Assembly: GCA_024195585.1 (NCBI GenBank)
Contig: SWBL01000113.1
Span: 62,001 to 126,000, forward strand
DNA length: 64,000 nt
Reading direction: 5' to 3'
Source of the DNA: Aureobasidium sp. EXF-3400
Lineage: Eukaryota; Ascomycota; Dothideomycetes; Dothideales; Saccotheciaceae
Shown here one piece after another: positions 19,949-32,084 of this stretch; the first letter of the stretch is position 1; the number at the start of each line of letters is the position of its first letter. A program made the position numbers and the translations under genes. Below the pieces are notes generated by a model, which saw only the letters and a list, made by a program, of their open reading frames with translations, was not told the DNA's origin and searched no databases.

Positions 19949-21186
19949 ATGCCACGCTCGAAGTCGCCCGTCCTTCCAATCTCACTCTTCGACATCTTCC
20001 TCGGCTCTGGACGCACCATCCGCAGACCCACTGGACCACCTGGAGTGAGCACAAGACAACCCACTCCACCATCTGAGAATGCTGACTTACGCAGTTCCCG
20101 TTTCTACAGGTTCCTGGCAAGACTGAACTCGTTCGAGTGCGCAGACGCACCAGTGGCCAGAAGAACAGCGGCGAAGAGCCCAAGGCCGCTAGTGCCAAAG
20201 GTAGCAACAAGGAGAACGCTCCTCCTGGTTCCAATCACAGCAGCAAGAAGGAGGAGAACAAGTCTAGCAGTAAAAAGGAAGACGCCAAGTCCAGCAGCAA
20301 GAAGGACGACAACGAATCTAGCAGTAAGAAAGACGACAAAAAGTCCAACTCCAAGCCATCAAACGACAAAGCCGCAGATGCAAAGAAGGCAACCGACGAA
20401 CCCAAGACCAACGGCGACAAACCTCAAGCTGCCGACAAAAATTCTTCTGATCCTGTTTTCACCTCTGAAGACGACGCAAAGATCTTGCTAATGGCATCTG
20501 AAGGAAAAAAAATGCCCGAGATTGCAAAGGCTATCGGCAAGACCAGGAAGCAGACTGGCAAACGCCTTGAAGCGATCAAGCCCAACGATTGGAAGGCACA
20601 GAAAGGGGGCAAGCACAGCAACGAACAAGCTGGTGCTGTCGACAAGAAGAACGACAAGGCCAATGAAAAGCAAGTCATCAAGGCAGACAAGAAGATTGAG
20701 GCACAAAAGAGCAAATCCAACGCCATCGATATGAGAAAGCAAGAGCAGGCACCATCAGCTGCGATTCTTCTGGGAGGTAAACTCGAGCATCAGCACCAGC
20801 ACGCTCACGCTCACCGTCTTGACGTTCATCACCATGTTCACGACTCCCAACCTCGCCGCTCGACCCACGACCCCCCTCACGCCCGCCACGACTCAGCCCA
20901 CGTCCCCCAGCACTCTCGCAGCCGCACCCGCCCACACAAATCCCACCACCGCCCAGCCGCCTCTGTCACTCCGTCCTCACGCACAGCCTACACAATCAAA
21001 ACCATGCCCTCCCTCGCCGAAGACGACCTCTTCTCCTTTGGCGAACTCCAAGCCCTCTCCGAGTTGATCGGCAAGGATATGGAGGGAATGTGGCATCGCG
21101 TCAGTGCTGCTTTCTTTGGCATGACTGGCAGAAGAATCGCTGCTGAGGATATCAAGGAGAAGTTTGCTGGTTTGGAGATCGAGTAG
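19949..21186 (+). CDS. Lys/Ser-rich nuclear protein with Myb/SANT-like segments
   Basis: No named family. Exons 19949-20044 and 20110-21186 (donor GTGAGC, acceptor CTACAG, phase 0) give 390 residues. After a basic N-terminus ('RVRRRTSGQKNS') come four 9-residue SSKKxxxxS repeats. A Myb/SANT-like helical segment near residues 150-195 follows ('FTSEDDAKILLMASEGKKMP', 'AIGKTRKQTGKRLEAI'). A His-rich linker leads to a second compact segment at the C-terminus ('LFSFGELQALSELIGKDMEG'). Trihelix-like spacing suggests DNA binding, but that is inference. Codon choice and composition are consistent with the rest of the window. Confidence 0.75.
20239..20346 (+). repeat. Four 27-bp in-frame repeats (SSKKxxxxS)
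   Basis: Four consecutive copies of a 27-bp unit, each encoding Ser-Ser-Lys-Lys then two acidic residues, two variable residues and a Ser. Third-position changes between copies show that the repeat is old or under protein-level constraint. Confidence 0.8.
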
Positions 21187-22545
21187 ACGAAGGAGGCGAA
21201 GAAGGAAGAAAAGAGGTAGGGATGGAGAAGGAGCGCTCAAGATGGCTATTCTTTTGCTCGGTGGGCAGTTGTGCTCTAGATAAGTTTTCTTGCTTTACAA
21301 TCAAAAAGCAGAGAGGGAAGGAGGGGTTAAGGACGAACATCGTAAATCCCTTCTCCAATTATTCACTCTGGTCTGTTAGAGGCCAATAAAAACGCTCGTT
21401 ATTTTTCCTTACTTTTTTTCAACTCACCATTACAACTTTCTTTGACCACGAAGACAAGTGACACCGCTAAAAGTTTCCTTCCACCGTGGTACAGAATCCT
21501 CAATCGTTCATAGCCTCTACTAGAATGCTCTGAACGTGATGTCTCACTACCCTATGTCTTTGTATCTCTTTGTCTCTAACAACATGCTAAATCCCCGAAA
21601 TCTTGCAAGCCAAAGTATTAGCGGCGAAGCAAGACCTGCAGAGGTAGAAAACATAGGTGATGAGGATGTCTAAAAGCAGTCAATCTGATGGTCCAGACTA
21701 AGTTGATGTATAGGTCCATCTGCATCGCTATGACACTTTGCCCAAGCTGTGGGGGAAAAGGTCATTCTCATGCTTCAAGGAGGAAGACAATATATGAGAC
21801 ACAGATACAATGCTGTTGTCCAGCAAAAGCTGACACATTGGTCGCACTGAAACTTGATAGAGCCATCAAATACAGTTGATGTCAAATAGCATGGAGGCGG
21901 AGAAAGAAACTTGCAAAGTGTTCCGACACATGCATTTCAGAGTCAGCAAAGGAAAGCAGTCCTTGTAAGGATGATGCGGCACGTTTAGATGAGAGACACA
22001 GAGGAAACAAGGGACAAGAAAGTTTTGACAGTAGGAGAACAAATGTCTATGCAGTGTGTGTGGCTGGCTAATGGAGAGAAAACTAACAAAAGTGGTGATA
22101 CACAAACGCTTTTTTTCGTGTATGCCTTGCTTGAACGCTTGCGCGAAACAGACCAGAAAGAAGAGATGCAGTGGGTTTCCTGTCTTGTTTGAACTCCCCT
22201 GTTCCAAGCTCCAACCACCAAAGAGAAAGGATACACGAGGGAGTAACAAAAACGACAAGGTGGGAGAGAGATATGCGACAAATTCCAAATCCGCTCATAA
22301 CGCTCTGCCAAAAAGGAAAAACTTGAATGTTTAGAAAAGAGTAAAGGAGGCCGTTCGCTGAACCGGAATGAAAAAAGTTGGCACAAAAATGTGTGATGGA
22401 AACCACAAAACGGAAGAAGAGACATTAGTAGTACAAAGAGGAAAAATCGTTGCCAGCCTTTTCGCATACGTAACAAAAGAATTTTGCTAGTCGGTTGATC
22501 CGAAACTTGCGTGTTGGACGGTCATAAAGTGATAAACCAGCTCTT
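21187..22545. other. Convergent intergenic region
   Basis: About 1.36 kb between the 3' ends of the Myb-like gene and the large disordered-protein gene, A/T-richer than its surroundings. Open frames here are Ser/Phe/Leu-rich chance frames. No gene or repeat was recognised. Confidence 0.4.
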
Positions 22546-25500
22546 TCATGTCATGGCCATGAGACGTAGTCGAACATTCAGCTCCTCGGTTGGAGTCGCT
22601 AATCCATCATCTGAAGATGTACGTTCGATAGCACTCGTCGAGCGTCGACTTCGACGATGGATGGTAGGTGACTCAGAGACCTCGCGTTTCCGTCGGCGTA
22701 CTGATCGGCTTCCGTGCGAACCTATACTGCCTCCGAGACTCTTCGGGCTGGGCAGTAGATCTTCTGCGTCTCTGATGACCTTCTTAACCCTGTCACGTAA
22801 TTCTTGGACGTAAGGAATAATTCGCTTCAATGTCGCTGTGTCGAAGTGGACCTTGTCTCGCCCTTCGATATTGAGACCGGCGTTGGAAAGGCGCTTCTGT
22901 TGCAGAGCTTCTATCACAGAACGAGCGATAGCTTCCGAATTCTTTCGGGGCCTTCCAGGCGTTGCTGGAGTGATGAAGATGCTGTTGTCAGTTCTACTTG
23001 GAGAAACAGTCGCTTCCTCACTGTAGAAGTCAAATTCACCATCAGCTGGAGATTCAGGGAGCCCGAACAAAGGAGGTGGCATGAGATGGTCCATCGCTGG
23101 GAGTGGGTCGTCGAAAGCATCGTAATTGAAAGACGGCGATGAGGACGGTGAGAAGCGAGGAGCGAGTGTCTGTTCGTCAGATTCCTGGTCCGCAAGATCG
23201 ATCATGGCATCAACCTCGCTCCACATCTTTTTGTTGTCCCCATCAAGCACTTCCAGCATGACCGCTCGCATCTTGAGCTCCTTCAATTCCTCGATTAAAA
23301 GGCCCCAATCTCGAAGAAGGCCGATGTTGGCGAGCACATTGGTCTGCTGATCCCGAATGGATTTTGGTACGAACATCGAAACACCGCTGTCAAGCCTCTT
23401 CTCCTCTGGGGCATTTTCATCTTCGAAATCGAAATCCTCGTTCCAGTCCTCTGTAACGCCCTTGCTGCCGATGCCCCACGTGCCGAATTTGTTGGTGCCT
23501 GTTCGTTTACCGTCACCTTCTTGGGCAACTGGTACACTTTGACTGCGCACATGAAGTCCACTTGGCGCTCTCCTTCCCACTGACCTACTGCCACGAGTTT
23601 CGGCGTCCTTTTTACCGTGCACGGTCTTGGGACGAGGAGGAGAACGATTGTTTGGGCTTTTCTCAATGGGTTGCTGTTCGGACCAATCGAAAATACTGCT
23701 GCGCGTGTCCCTATCAGTGCTCCTAATAGTCGGTCGTTGTGGGGTCGTGTTTGCAGAGCTCGAAGCATGTCCGTGCGGTGATAAGAGATCAGGAGTGATA
23801 CCAAGGTGAGCGAAGCGATTCTTATACGGAACTTGAGGCTCGTCGTCACCGTCTTCGGCAAAAGACCAAGAGCTTTCTTCATCGTCATCGGCATCGGTAA
23901 CATCAGGGAAATGTTCGGCATGCTGACGAAGATCAGAAAGAGAGGGCATGGTCGGCGGCGACGATGGGAAGTTGGTTCGTGCAGGTGATTGTTTCATGTG
24001 AAGCATTGGCGAACTGCCCAAAGATTGTTGACGAGCGGAGCGAGCTGGTGTAGAAATCGCATCTTCTTCGTGTATAATGCTATGTCGTGGCTTGAGTGAA
24101 TATCCTTGATCGTGTAAAGGTCCTGTTTGGAGGTAATCTCTGAGCATGGTATGCTTGCCGTGAATGTGGAATGGTGGTGAATCGCCAAAAATGGTTTCTA
24201 TAGAAGGACCTCGCCTGCCTGGGCTCGACTTTGGCGCCCGCGTCCGGACCGAGTCGTAGATGGTGTCGCCTTGTGAATCAAGCATCTCGTCCTCACCTAA
24301 CCTCATTTCGCTATCTGAACCGGCCAGATGTGATGCAGAATCGGCATGATGTGCCGCATGATGAATAGGCCGTGAAGGTGAAGGTAATGTGTCGAAATAT
24401 TCACTGTCGTCGCTCTGCGGATTTGATGGATCGGCATGGTTGAGTGATGCACCCAAAGCGGACTGCGTCTGATGCGATGGTAGTCTAAGGTCTATTTCGG
24501 TAATGGGACTGCTAACGGATGGCGGCTTAGTGGTTTGCGTAAGATCATCCAAGTCACGTTGTCTCGCGACGGCGTCGGATGGTTCATCGTGAGACAGGCT
24601 TTGTCTGTTGCCCATACTTGTGGGCGTGTTGGATCGAGCTCGCGCACCCGGCCGACGATATTTCGCGACGGGTGCTGCTTTGATGGGTGGTGGTTGCTTC
24701 CAGATCTGTGGCTCTGCGGGGAGAATGTCACTAACAGAGAAGGAGCTCGACGCCGACTCGATCCTAGACATCTCGGCAATGTCTTGTCTGTCCAATTCGT
24801 CCTCAATACTTTTTCGCTCATCTATTCTGGAATCAAACGAGGTACTTTGGAAATCAACAGTTGCTCGTGAAAGTCGGTTCGAAGCAAGGGGCGTCTGCTG
24901 AGATGAGGAATAAAAACGGTCGGCTACCGGGACATTGGACACCACATTCGAATCGGATACAGCTTCGAGATCATCGGCATCATCATCAAACTCAATGGGA
25001 GCAGCTTTGATATTCTCTCTAGCAGACACCAAGACGGGCCGATATTTCCTATCCGCATACACCTTTTTGATGGGGTTAGGGATGCTGGTCGAGCTGCGAC
25101 GCCGTGTCGATTCCGGGGGAACTACAGCCTGTCTGGGAGCAAAATAGTTACGCCATTGAACGTCCTCGGGCATAGACTCTGCTGGGGAGTCGTAGAAAGA
25201 ATGTCTGAAAGCTTCTTCTGCTTTGGGAACAACGGGAGTACGTCTCTCTTGCAGGGTGGCACTTCGTTTGTGGCTGGTTGCTGGGCGTCTCAAAGTCGGA
25301 ACTGGAATCTTTGTGGTTGAGCCGCCATACGAGGCGGAAGTGGGCACTTTGCTCACCGAGGTGGAGCGTTTGACGAGTTTGTTCGGGGCTGTGTTGATGG
25401 GTGGAGTGTGGCTGGGGATCATCGGGGTAGTGGATCCCGAGGCTGAAGGAGCGACAGAAATGACGGAAGAATCAGGGCGGGAAGTTGAAGATTGCGTCGA

Positions 25501-25806
25501 GTCGCGCGAAGAGAAGGAAAATCTTTTGAGCCATGACGGCGTCTGATGGGGAGCGAAAGTAGGAGATATCGGAGGTGAGGCTTCTGCACCATGTCGAAAG
25601 GACGGAGGTGTGCCGCGAGGCATTGTATGGCCGTCTCTTTTCTTTAGCACCGTTCTTGCATGATCCGGCGCATTCCTCGCAGTGGCAGGTTTGTTGCTTG
25701 CGGAGCGAAGGGCCTGGCGAGCCGAGAAGGTGAAAGGGGGACAGAAGGAGGCCGGAGTCGCGTACGTGTCGACGGTCTGTACCGTGCAGGTTGCCGTCGA
25801 TGTCAT
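22546..25806 (-). CDS. Large disordered fungal protein with conserved-looking C-terminal module
   Basis: Not named. A single uninterrupted frame encodes 1,086 residues from the ATG at 25806 ('MTSTATCTVQTV'). An alternative start is the ATG at 25623 ('MPRGTPPSFRHG', 1,025 residues). The frame is open to 26094 but has only a TTG there. About 800 residues are Ser/Pro/Arg-rich and disordered with many SP/TP sites. A cell-cycle or polarity scaffold is therefore possible, but that is inference. The C-terminal third has an acidic-aromatic motif 'TEDWNEDFDFED'. Helical stretches follow ('LANIGLLRDWGLLIEELKEL', 'KMWSEVDAMIDLADQE') and a basic tail. The W-x-x-DFDF motif recurs in fungal septation-related proteins as I remember them; this is not strong enough to name the gene. 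Confidence 0.8.
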   Translation of the reverse strand: MTSTATCTVQTVDTYATPASFCPPFTFSARQALRSASNKPATARNAPDHARTVLKKRDGHTMPRGTPPSFRHGAEASPPISPTFAPHQTPSWLKRFSFSSRDSTQSSTSRPDSSVISVAPSASGSTTPMIPSHTPPINTAPNKLVKRSTSVSKVPTSASYGGSTTKIPVPTLRRPATSHKRSATLQERRTPVVPKAEEAFRHSFYDSPAESMPEDVQWRNYFAPRQAVVPPESTRRRSSTSIPNPIKKVYADRKYRPVLVSARENIKAAPIEFDDDADDLEAVSDSNVVSNVPVADRFYSSSQQTPLASNRLSRATVDFQSTSFDSRIDERKSIEDELDRQDIAEMSRIESASSSFSVSDILPAEPQIWKQPPPIKAAPVAKYRRPGARARSNTPTSMGNRQSLSHDEPSDAVARQRDLDDLTQTTKPPSVSSPITEIDLRLPSHQTQSALGASLNHADPSNPQSDDSEYFDTLPSPSRPIHHAAHHADSASHLAGSDSEMRLGEDEMLDSQGDTIYDSVRTRAPKSSPGRRGPSIETIFGDSPPFHIHGKHTMLRDYLQTGPLHDQGYSLKPRHSIIHEEDAISTPARSARQQSLGSSPMLHMKQSPARTNFPSSPPTMPSLSDLRQHAEHFPDVTDADDDEESSWSFAEDGDDEPQVPYKNRFAHLGITPDLLSPHGHASSSANTTPQRPTIRSTDRDTRSSIFDWSEQQPIEKSPNNRSPPRPKTVHGKKDAETRGSRSVGRRAPSGLHVRSQSVPVAQEGDGKRTGTNKFGTWGIGSKGVTEDWNEDFDFEDENAPEEKRLDSGVSMFVPKSIRDQQTNVLANIGLLRDWGLLIEELKELKMRAVMLEVLDGDNKKMWSEVDAMIDLADQESDEQTLAPRFSPSSSPSFNYDAFDDPLPAMDHLMPPPLFGLPESPADGEFDFYSEEATVSPSRTDNSIFITPATPGRPRKNSEAIARSVIEALQQKRLSNAGLNIEGRDKVHFDTATLKRIIPYVQELRDRVKKVIRDAEDLLPSPKSLGGSIGSHGSRSVRRRKREVSESPTIHRRSRRSTSAIERTSSDDGLATPTEELNVRLRLMAMT

Positions 25807-28800
25807 GTCACTCGTAGGCGGAACGAGCGCAGGTGCTCGAGAATTGGACCGCGGTCGAGGAGTGACCGGGTCGAGTGAAGAAGGAACGGAAAGAGGGTGG
25901 AGGTAGGCAGAGGATCTATGCGAGTCTGAGCGACGAGCGAGGTTGTTGGGAGGGCGGTGTTGACGGTCGAGCCGTGTGTCGTGGTCGGGTCGGGCAAGCA
26001 CAAGGCCCAGGGCAGACACGCCAATGCCGGTGCTCGTTGCACAGAGCTGTATAGGAGTGGGCGTCAGTCGGGAGGTGAGCAATCGAGACTGCAAGGGGGA
26101 AGAGAAAGGACGGTCAATGCTGCTGCATGACGAAGAGTGCAGCCGCTGTACGAAGAGGTTTAGGCTTCATAGAGCGAGCAACAGGGGGAGGCACAAGCAG
26201 CAGCAAGTGCAGTCAGGGACGGAGACAGGATAGCGAGGGGCAGGGCCGTCGCATATCAAGCCATTGAATGGATGGCGGCAGGCAGCGTAGCGGCTGGGGA
26301 CATTATAGTGAAAGCGGGTCTCTGTGCAGCTTACCGTGGGGATCGTTTTCATGCTTTGGCCGATGCCATGCGCCCATCAGCGAGACACACAACTCGAGGG
26401 CGGCGGCGGAGGGAGAGTGCAATTGGACGGACTGCTCAACGTGTATCCCGTCCTCGTCGTCTTCATAGTGGAGTAGGCTCGTCGCTCTACTGAACAGTCA
26501 AAGAGTCAAGGCCCGCAGCGCAAAGCCCCACAAACAAGGCACAGGCACAGACAGCAAAGGAAGGCTGGTTAGGATGCTGGACGGCGACCACTCGGCATTG
26601 TCTAAACTTTGGATGCCCAGTTTTTCCAGGATGCCATTGTTATGACCTGCGTTTCAAGCGCCTACCGCTACCCCTCAGCTCAGACGCCACCACGAGTGGC
26701 CGCTGAACGCTCATGCAACAAGAGATCAACCTCTAACGGCGTGCCAAACATTTATCAAAATGCTCCCGCAACTTCATCAAAGCCTTTCAAGAAGGAATGC
26801 CGCTGTCCACAACAATTTGCTAGCCTTTGCCAACTCAATGCCAGCCATGCCTTCGTCTCCCAGCCACGCATGAGGGCTTGCATTCGTCGACTCTATTTCT
26901 GCCCTCACTACCTAACTACAAGCACGTCGCTCTGTTTCATCTTTTGCTGCAGTCTGTTGTCAAATCTCTCTCCTTGCACAGCGCCCTCAACCGCCAAACG
27001 TTGTGCGACTCCCCCAATCACCGTCGCGTATTCACCATCATCCTTGTAAATAGCAATCAATCCTTACGGCACATAGCTCCTCCCATACGCTCCGGCCTGC
27101 AACGCTGTTTCCTAATCCATGTACCCGTATTATGCCATTGCTTGCTAAACTACCACGTAACTTCTTGACCACTTGCCGTGAAACCCGACGTGATCGTCTA
27201 CCTAACCCTAGAATTGAATGCTGAGACTCCAATCAAGCATTGTACAAGTCGAGAAATCAATTGCATCTCATCCTCGACCAACAAGACTCGTGGGTCCAGC
27301 TCAAACTTAACAAGCGAGACGTCCACCACTCAAGCAGCCGTATGCTGCTTTGTATCAGCTGCAGGGTATTTAGCGTGGTCCTGTCGGTCCCTTTGATCCT
27401 TTGAAGCCCGGACAATGTTGCATTGCAACTCGCAGGGGCGTCTTTCCTTAGGCGTTCCACGCAAGCGCTTGGATCGTTTGGGGTTCTGTTATTTTCGAAC
27501 CGCCGTGCATCCAGCATCTGAGATCTGGCATGATGGTACACATGTACTCACACGACTCGTACGTGTACAGGATGAAACCGAGCCTCACCTCCATGCATTC
27601 ATCGCGTGCCTGCGTGCAAAGGTAACAGCGAAAAGCCATGCAACGACGCACCAAAACATGACACATCCACCCATTATTCATCAGGCTTCAGCAAGCAACT
27701 TGAAACGCTAACAAGCATGGCAGACGGATCATCCGCTTTGGGCTTCGCCTGGATCGACTCGGTCCGCATGAGCTGTGGAGTTCACCGACGACACCTATGA
27801 TGTCCAGCCGTGTGCAGCAGCGAAAAGAAGAAGGGCTTTGTGCACATCTTTCAACATGTCAAATTCTCAAAGTTACACAATCGACCTCGAATGACAAGCA
27901 GGGACTGAACCATGATCCATCCCTTGATAGTTTGCTGGTCAAAGAGAGGATCACGGCTGGTCTTACGCAACGTCGGCTCGAGGGAGGCCGGGGAAAGCTG
28001 ATCGCCAATCTACCTCGCCAGGTCCGGGAGTTTGGTACTGCTCACTAACCTTCCACTTCTGTTCTTGTACCGTGGCTTGACTGTGAAACGGCACGGTCCT
28101 CGTCTTCGACATGCGCAAGCCCGATTCGGAGTTGACGGAGGTTGACACCGCTTGGCAAGCTATCAGGACGACGGGGATAAATAGTAGAATGTCACTCTGT
28201 ACACTGAATATACAAGGGTATATTTGTCGATCAAAGAACTCTGAGAGAAGAACTCAAGAGTCCGCTGCTATCTTCAACCTTGTTCAAACGTAGCCCTAGC
28301 TATACAGTTCTGCCCTACAGGAATAGAAATTCAGTTTCAACATGATTAATCACCTTACTGAAGGTTGCTCGGGCACCACATGCACAGATACTCAGCTCAA
28401 CCCGGGTTCCAGCTCACTCAATCCCACTTTGAATGCACTCTGCTGATCCGCCCAATCGTATTTTGGCTTTCGTACCTTTTACTCAGGTTGTACAATTATT
28501 CGTGACCGTCTGGGGAACAAGCAGATCGATTCAAGCCACGGTCCTTTCTCCGCGGTTGATTGGTCACTGATCAAAATAGCTTGACCTCTTGTGAGGACGG
28601 ACAAGGAGTGAACCATCGGCTGGCCGTGCTCGTTTTTCGTGCAGCTGGTCTGTGGTGATCTCGGATGAGGCATAGCAGAAGCCAAGCAGGCCGCTTCGAC
28701 ACGGCATTCTGAAGATGCGCGGTTCAATACAGCGTTAGAATGTATCGTCAGCCTGCATGACCCTATATTGATTATCGAGAATGCAAAAATATCATTGGTC

Positions 28801-29181
28801 GTTCGGTTTTGCTTATATGCCGGGTGTTGTTGCACTCGAGTATTCTCACGTGCTTTAGGTTCTGAGAAGCGCGATGGTCGAATTAGTGCTATCACTACGC
28901 TCGTTTAGCATTACAAAGACGTTCGGTAAGCTATACGTACAAGATTTCTCATCCGCATCTCTTCCGCCACGCCCCTCACTGGTTTGACGGACAAGAGCTG
29001 GAAAAACACGCAAGGGCATCGGATCACCGAACAACAAAGCCTCTTCCGTAAAAGCGTGATTTTGTTCCCTTTCCACGAAGGATTCGAAGCTCCACAAGGA
29101 CGAAGATAGCGGTGAAGTCCCTACAGCCGTCACTCTAACCAAACACGCAAAAACTCACATCACTGAATCTTCTGTGATACC
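25807..29181. other. Gene-poor stretch, about 3.4 kb
   Basis: The longest gap in the window, between divergent genes (the disordered-protein gene to the left, gcn20 to the right). Open frames are short, discontinuous, on both strands and not protein-like. No tRNA, repeat array or transposon feature was seen. The ends must hold two promoters; the middle may contain a non-coding transcript. Confidence 0.4.
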
Positions 29182-31474
29182 ATGGAAGCTGAGATCAGAG
29201 CCCAGATCCCTGGAATCGACCCTGTCGTGTCCGAGTATTCTGCAGGATATCTCAACCATGCTTCGCAGGCATACAGCGCGGAGGGCGACCCACTGTCCGA
29301 TGCCGCGGCTGCCGTGACAGCTCTGTTGCTATCCGCTTCCGGTGACCTGTCTAGCCAAAATGAATTGACAATTCAGAACCTGGTTGAGAAGTTTGTCTCC
29401 AAGCTCTCGGCACAGTCTGGTCTTGATGGTGAAAAGCGCCAACAAGCACCTTCTGCCAGAAAGCTCGATCAAACCATTCAAGTCGGATCTGCAAGAAACA
29501 TCTCTTCCACTCTTGGCTTGACTGGTGGTGTCAACTTGGAGCACACCGGTAGACAGATTGAGTCGCGTGTCGACAAGAAGAAGCTCGAGAAGGCCGAAAA
29601 GAAGCTCCGTGCAAAGCAAGACAAGAAGGAATTCAAGACTGTCGAGTATGAGGCTTCTAAGCTTTTGGACCAGCCCGACGATGCTGCATCCTACGAAGAG
29701 TTCTTCATGAAGGTTAACCCTCTGCAACTTGGCTCGGACAACCAAGGCAAGAGTAAGGACATCAAGGTTGATGGCATTGATATCACTATTGGTGGCAAGA
29801 GAATCTTGAGTGATACCAACTTGACTCTGGCATATGGCCGCAGATATGGTTTGGTTGGTCAGAACGGTATCGGTAAATCTACTCTGCTCAGAGCTTTGAG
29901 TAAGAGAGAAGTTGCCATTCCTACTCACATTTCCATTCTTCACGTTGAGCAAGAGGTGAGGTTTCCCATATCTTTGAAATTCGATCTGTGACTGACTGAG
30001 GTAGATTATGGGAGACGACACACCTGCTCTCCAAGCCGTTTTGGATGCTGATGTCTGGCGTAAGCATTTGCTGAAGGAGCAAGACAAGATCACCAAGGAG
30101 CTCGCAGAACTGGAAGCCACCAGATCACAGATGGCAGATACATCAACAGACGCTGCTAAGCTTGACACTCAACGAGAGGGTCTTGATATCACACTCAGTG
30201 ATGTTCAATCCAAGCTCGCTGAGATGGACTCTGACAGAGCCGAATCTCGTGCTGCCAGTATTCTGGCTGGTCTTGGTTTCTCACACGAGAGACAGCAGTA
30301 CGCCACAAAGACCTTCTCTGGTGGTTGGCGTATGAGATTGGCACTGGCTCGTGCTCTGTTCTGTGAACCTGATCTTCTCATGCTCGATGAACCTTCCAAC
30401 ATGTTGGATGTCCCCTCTATCACCTTCTTGTCAAATTACCTGCAGACCTACCCCAGCACTGTCTTGGTGGTTTCTCACGACAGAGCCTTCCTTGACGAAG
30501 TCGCCACAGATATTATTCACCAGCACTCCGAGCGCCTCGACTACTACAAGGGTGCCAACTTCCAATCCTTCTACAACACCAAGGAGGAGAGAAGAAAGAC
30601 TGCCAAGAGAGAGTACGAAAAGCAGATGGGAGAGCGTGCACATCTGCAAGCCTTCATCGACAAGTTCCGTTACAACGCAGCCAAGTCGTCTGAAGCACAA
30701 TCGCGTATCAAGAAGCTGGAGAAGATGCCTATCTTGGAAGCCCCTGAGAGCGAGTACACGGTCAAGTTCACATTCCCTGACGTGGAAAAGATGTCGCCTC
30801 CTATTATCCAGATGAGCGGTGTCTCTTTCGGTTACACTCCAGACAAGCCATTGCTCAAGAATGTTGATCTTGACGTTCAGCTCGACTCGCGTATCGGTAT
30901 TGTTGGACCCAACGGTGCTGGTAAAACAACAGTGCTCAAGCTTCTCATCGGTGCACTACAGCCGACTACTGGTCTCATCTCTCAGAACCCTCGTCTGCGT
31001 ATCGGTTTCTTCGCCCAACATCACGTCGATGCTCTCGACTTGAACATGAGTGCCGTTGGCTTCATGTCCAAGATGTTCCCTGGTAGGACCGATGAAGAGT
31101 ACCGCAGACATCTCGGTGCTTTCGGTATTACCGGTATGACTGGTCTGCAGAAGATGGAGATTCTGTCAGGAGGTCAAAAGTCTCGTGTCGCTTTCGCTAT
31201 TCTGTCACTCCAGAACCCTCACATTCTGGTTCTTGATGAGCCTTCTAACCACTTGGATATCGAAGCCATGGATGCTTTGGCAGATGCTTTGAGGAACTTT
31301 GGTGGTGGTGTACTCATGGTGTCTCACGACGTCTCACTCTTGCAAAACACCTGCACAAGTCTATGGGTATGCGACCAGGGAAGTGTTGAGCACTTCGATG
31401 GCGATGTCAACGACTACAAGCGCAGAATTACAGCCCAGGCTGACGCAGCTGGTGTGGCAACTACTCACCACTAG
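29182..31474 (+). CDS. gcn20: Gcn20-type ABC-F ATPase
   Basis: Gcn20 is a soluble ABC-F protein that with Gcn1 binds stalled ribosomes and promotes activation of the eIF2alpha kinase Gcn2 when uncharged tRNA accumulates. Exons 29182-29955 and 30005-31474 (49-nt intron) encode 747 residues, close to yeast Gcn20. The N-terminal 195 residues form the Gcn1-binding region and a Lys/Glu helix. ABC1 has Walker A GQNGIGKST near residue 231, signature FSGGW and Walker B 'LLMLDEP'. A charged linker follows. ABC2 has GPNGAGKTT near residue 560, signature LSGGQ and 'LVLDEPSNHLD'. There is no membrane segment, as expected for ABC-F. In the first ABC the residues after Walker B are SNMLD rather than the usual SNHLD. 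Confidence 0.95.
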
Positions 31475-32084
31475 TCTCTCTATGGCAACGAAATCGTCAC
31501 GCCTTTTATATGTAGCAGAGTCCATGTTGATATGAATTGAAGTGACAACATCTGCAGATGGTAGATGATCCGCCGAGCCGTGTCCCTGATGATCCTCTTT
31601 GCACAGCATATCTACCCACCTCGTCTGACTCTTAGTGAACACATGGAAATGCCAAAACATTCATACTCGCGATCCATACAGATGGGTCATGTTATCCAGT
31701 GAATATATCGAGTCCTCAAGCTATACCAATGCACGGGGTGCTACAGCTTCCTTGGGCGTTAGGTAATCGGCTTGTTCCGTTCAGCTCACAGGAGAAAAAA
31801 ATGAGACGCCCAACGCCAGCGCATGTCGCACATCCCACCATCCCACTTCCAATCTTCTTACTCCCTCTCTCTCATACACTACATTTTCTCGGGGTCGGCC
31901 AGTCACAGCCCACTCCTGCATATCTGCGACCATTTCCTCCGCACTCGCTCCCCTCTCCTTCCTTTCTCGAGTATCCGCAGCAGGCCCTGCATTCGCGACA
32001 GCTCACTTGCGCATCTGCTGGTCGGCGAACACCAAAGCTCAAAGCTTTACTCTAGTCCGAACTTACGCCAAAGGTAGAGGAAGA
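31475..32084. promoter_or_regulatory. Intergenic, gcn20 to ola1, pyrimidine-rich promoter side
   Basis: About 610 nt. The 3' half (31830-31990) is strongly C/T-rich, a pattern common upstream of highly expressed fungal genes. No specific binding site is claimed. Confidence 0.4.

Noticed and set aside
21866..22476. Ser/Phe/Leu-rich minus-strand frames in the convergent gap
   Set aside because: Composition follows local A/G-richness, with overlapping frames in different phases and no splice logic or family resemblance.
25807..26094. 96-residue extension of the large disordered protein
   Set aside because: Its apparent start is TTG; the first in-frame ATG is at 25806.
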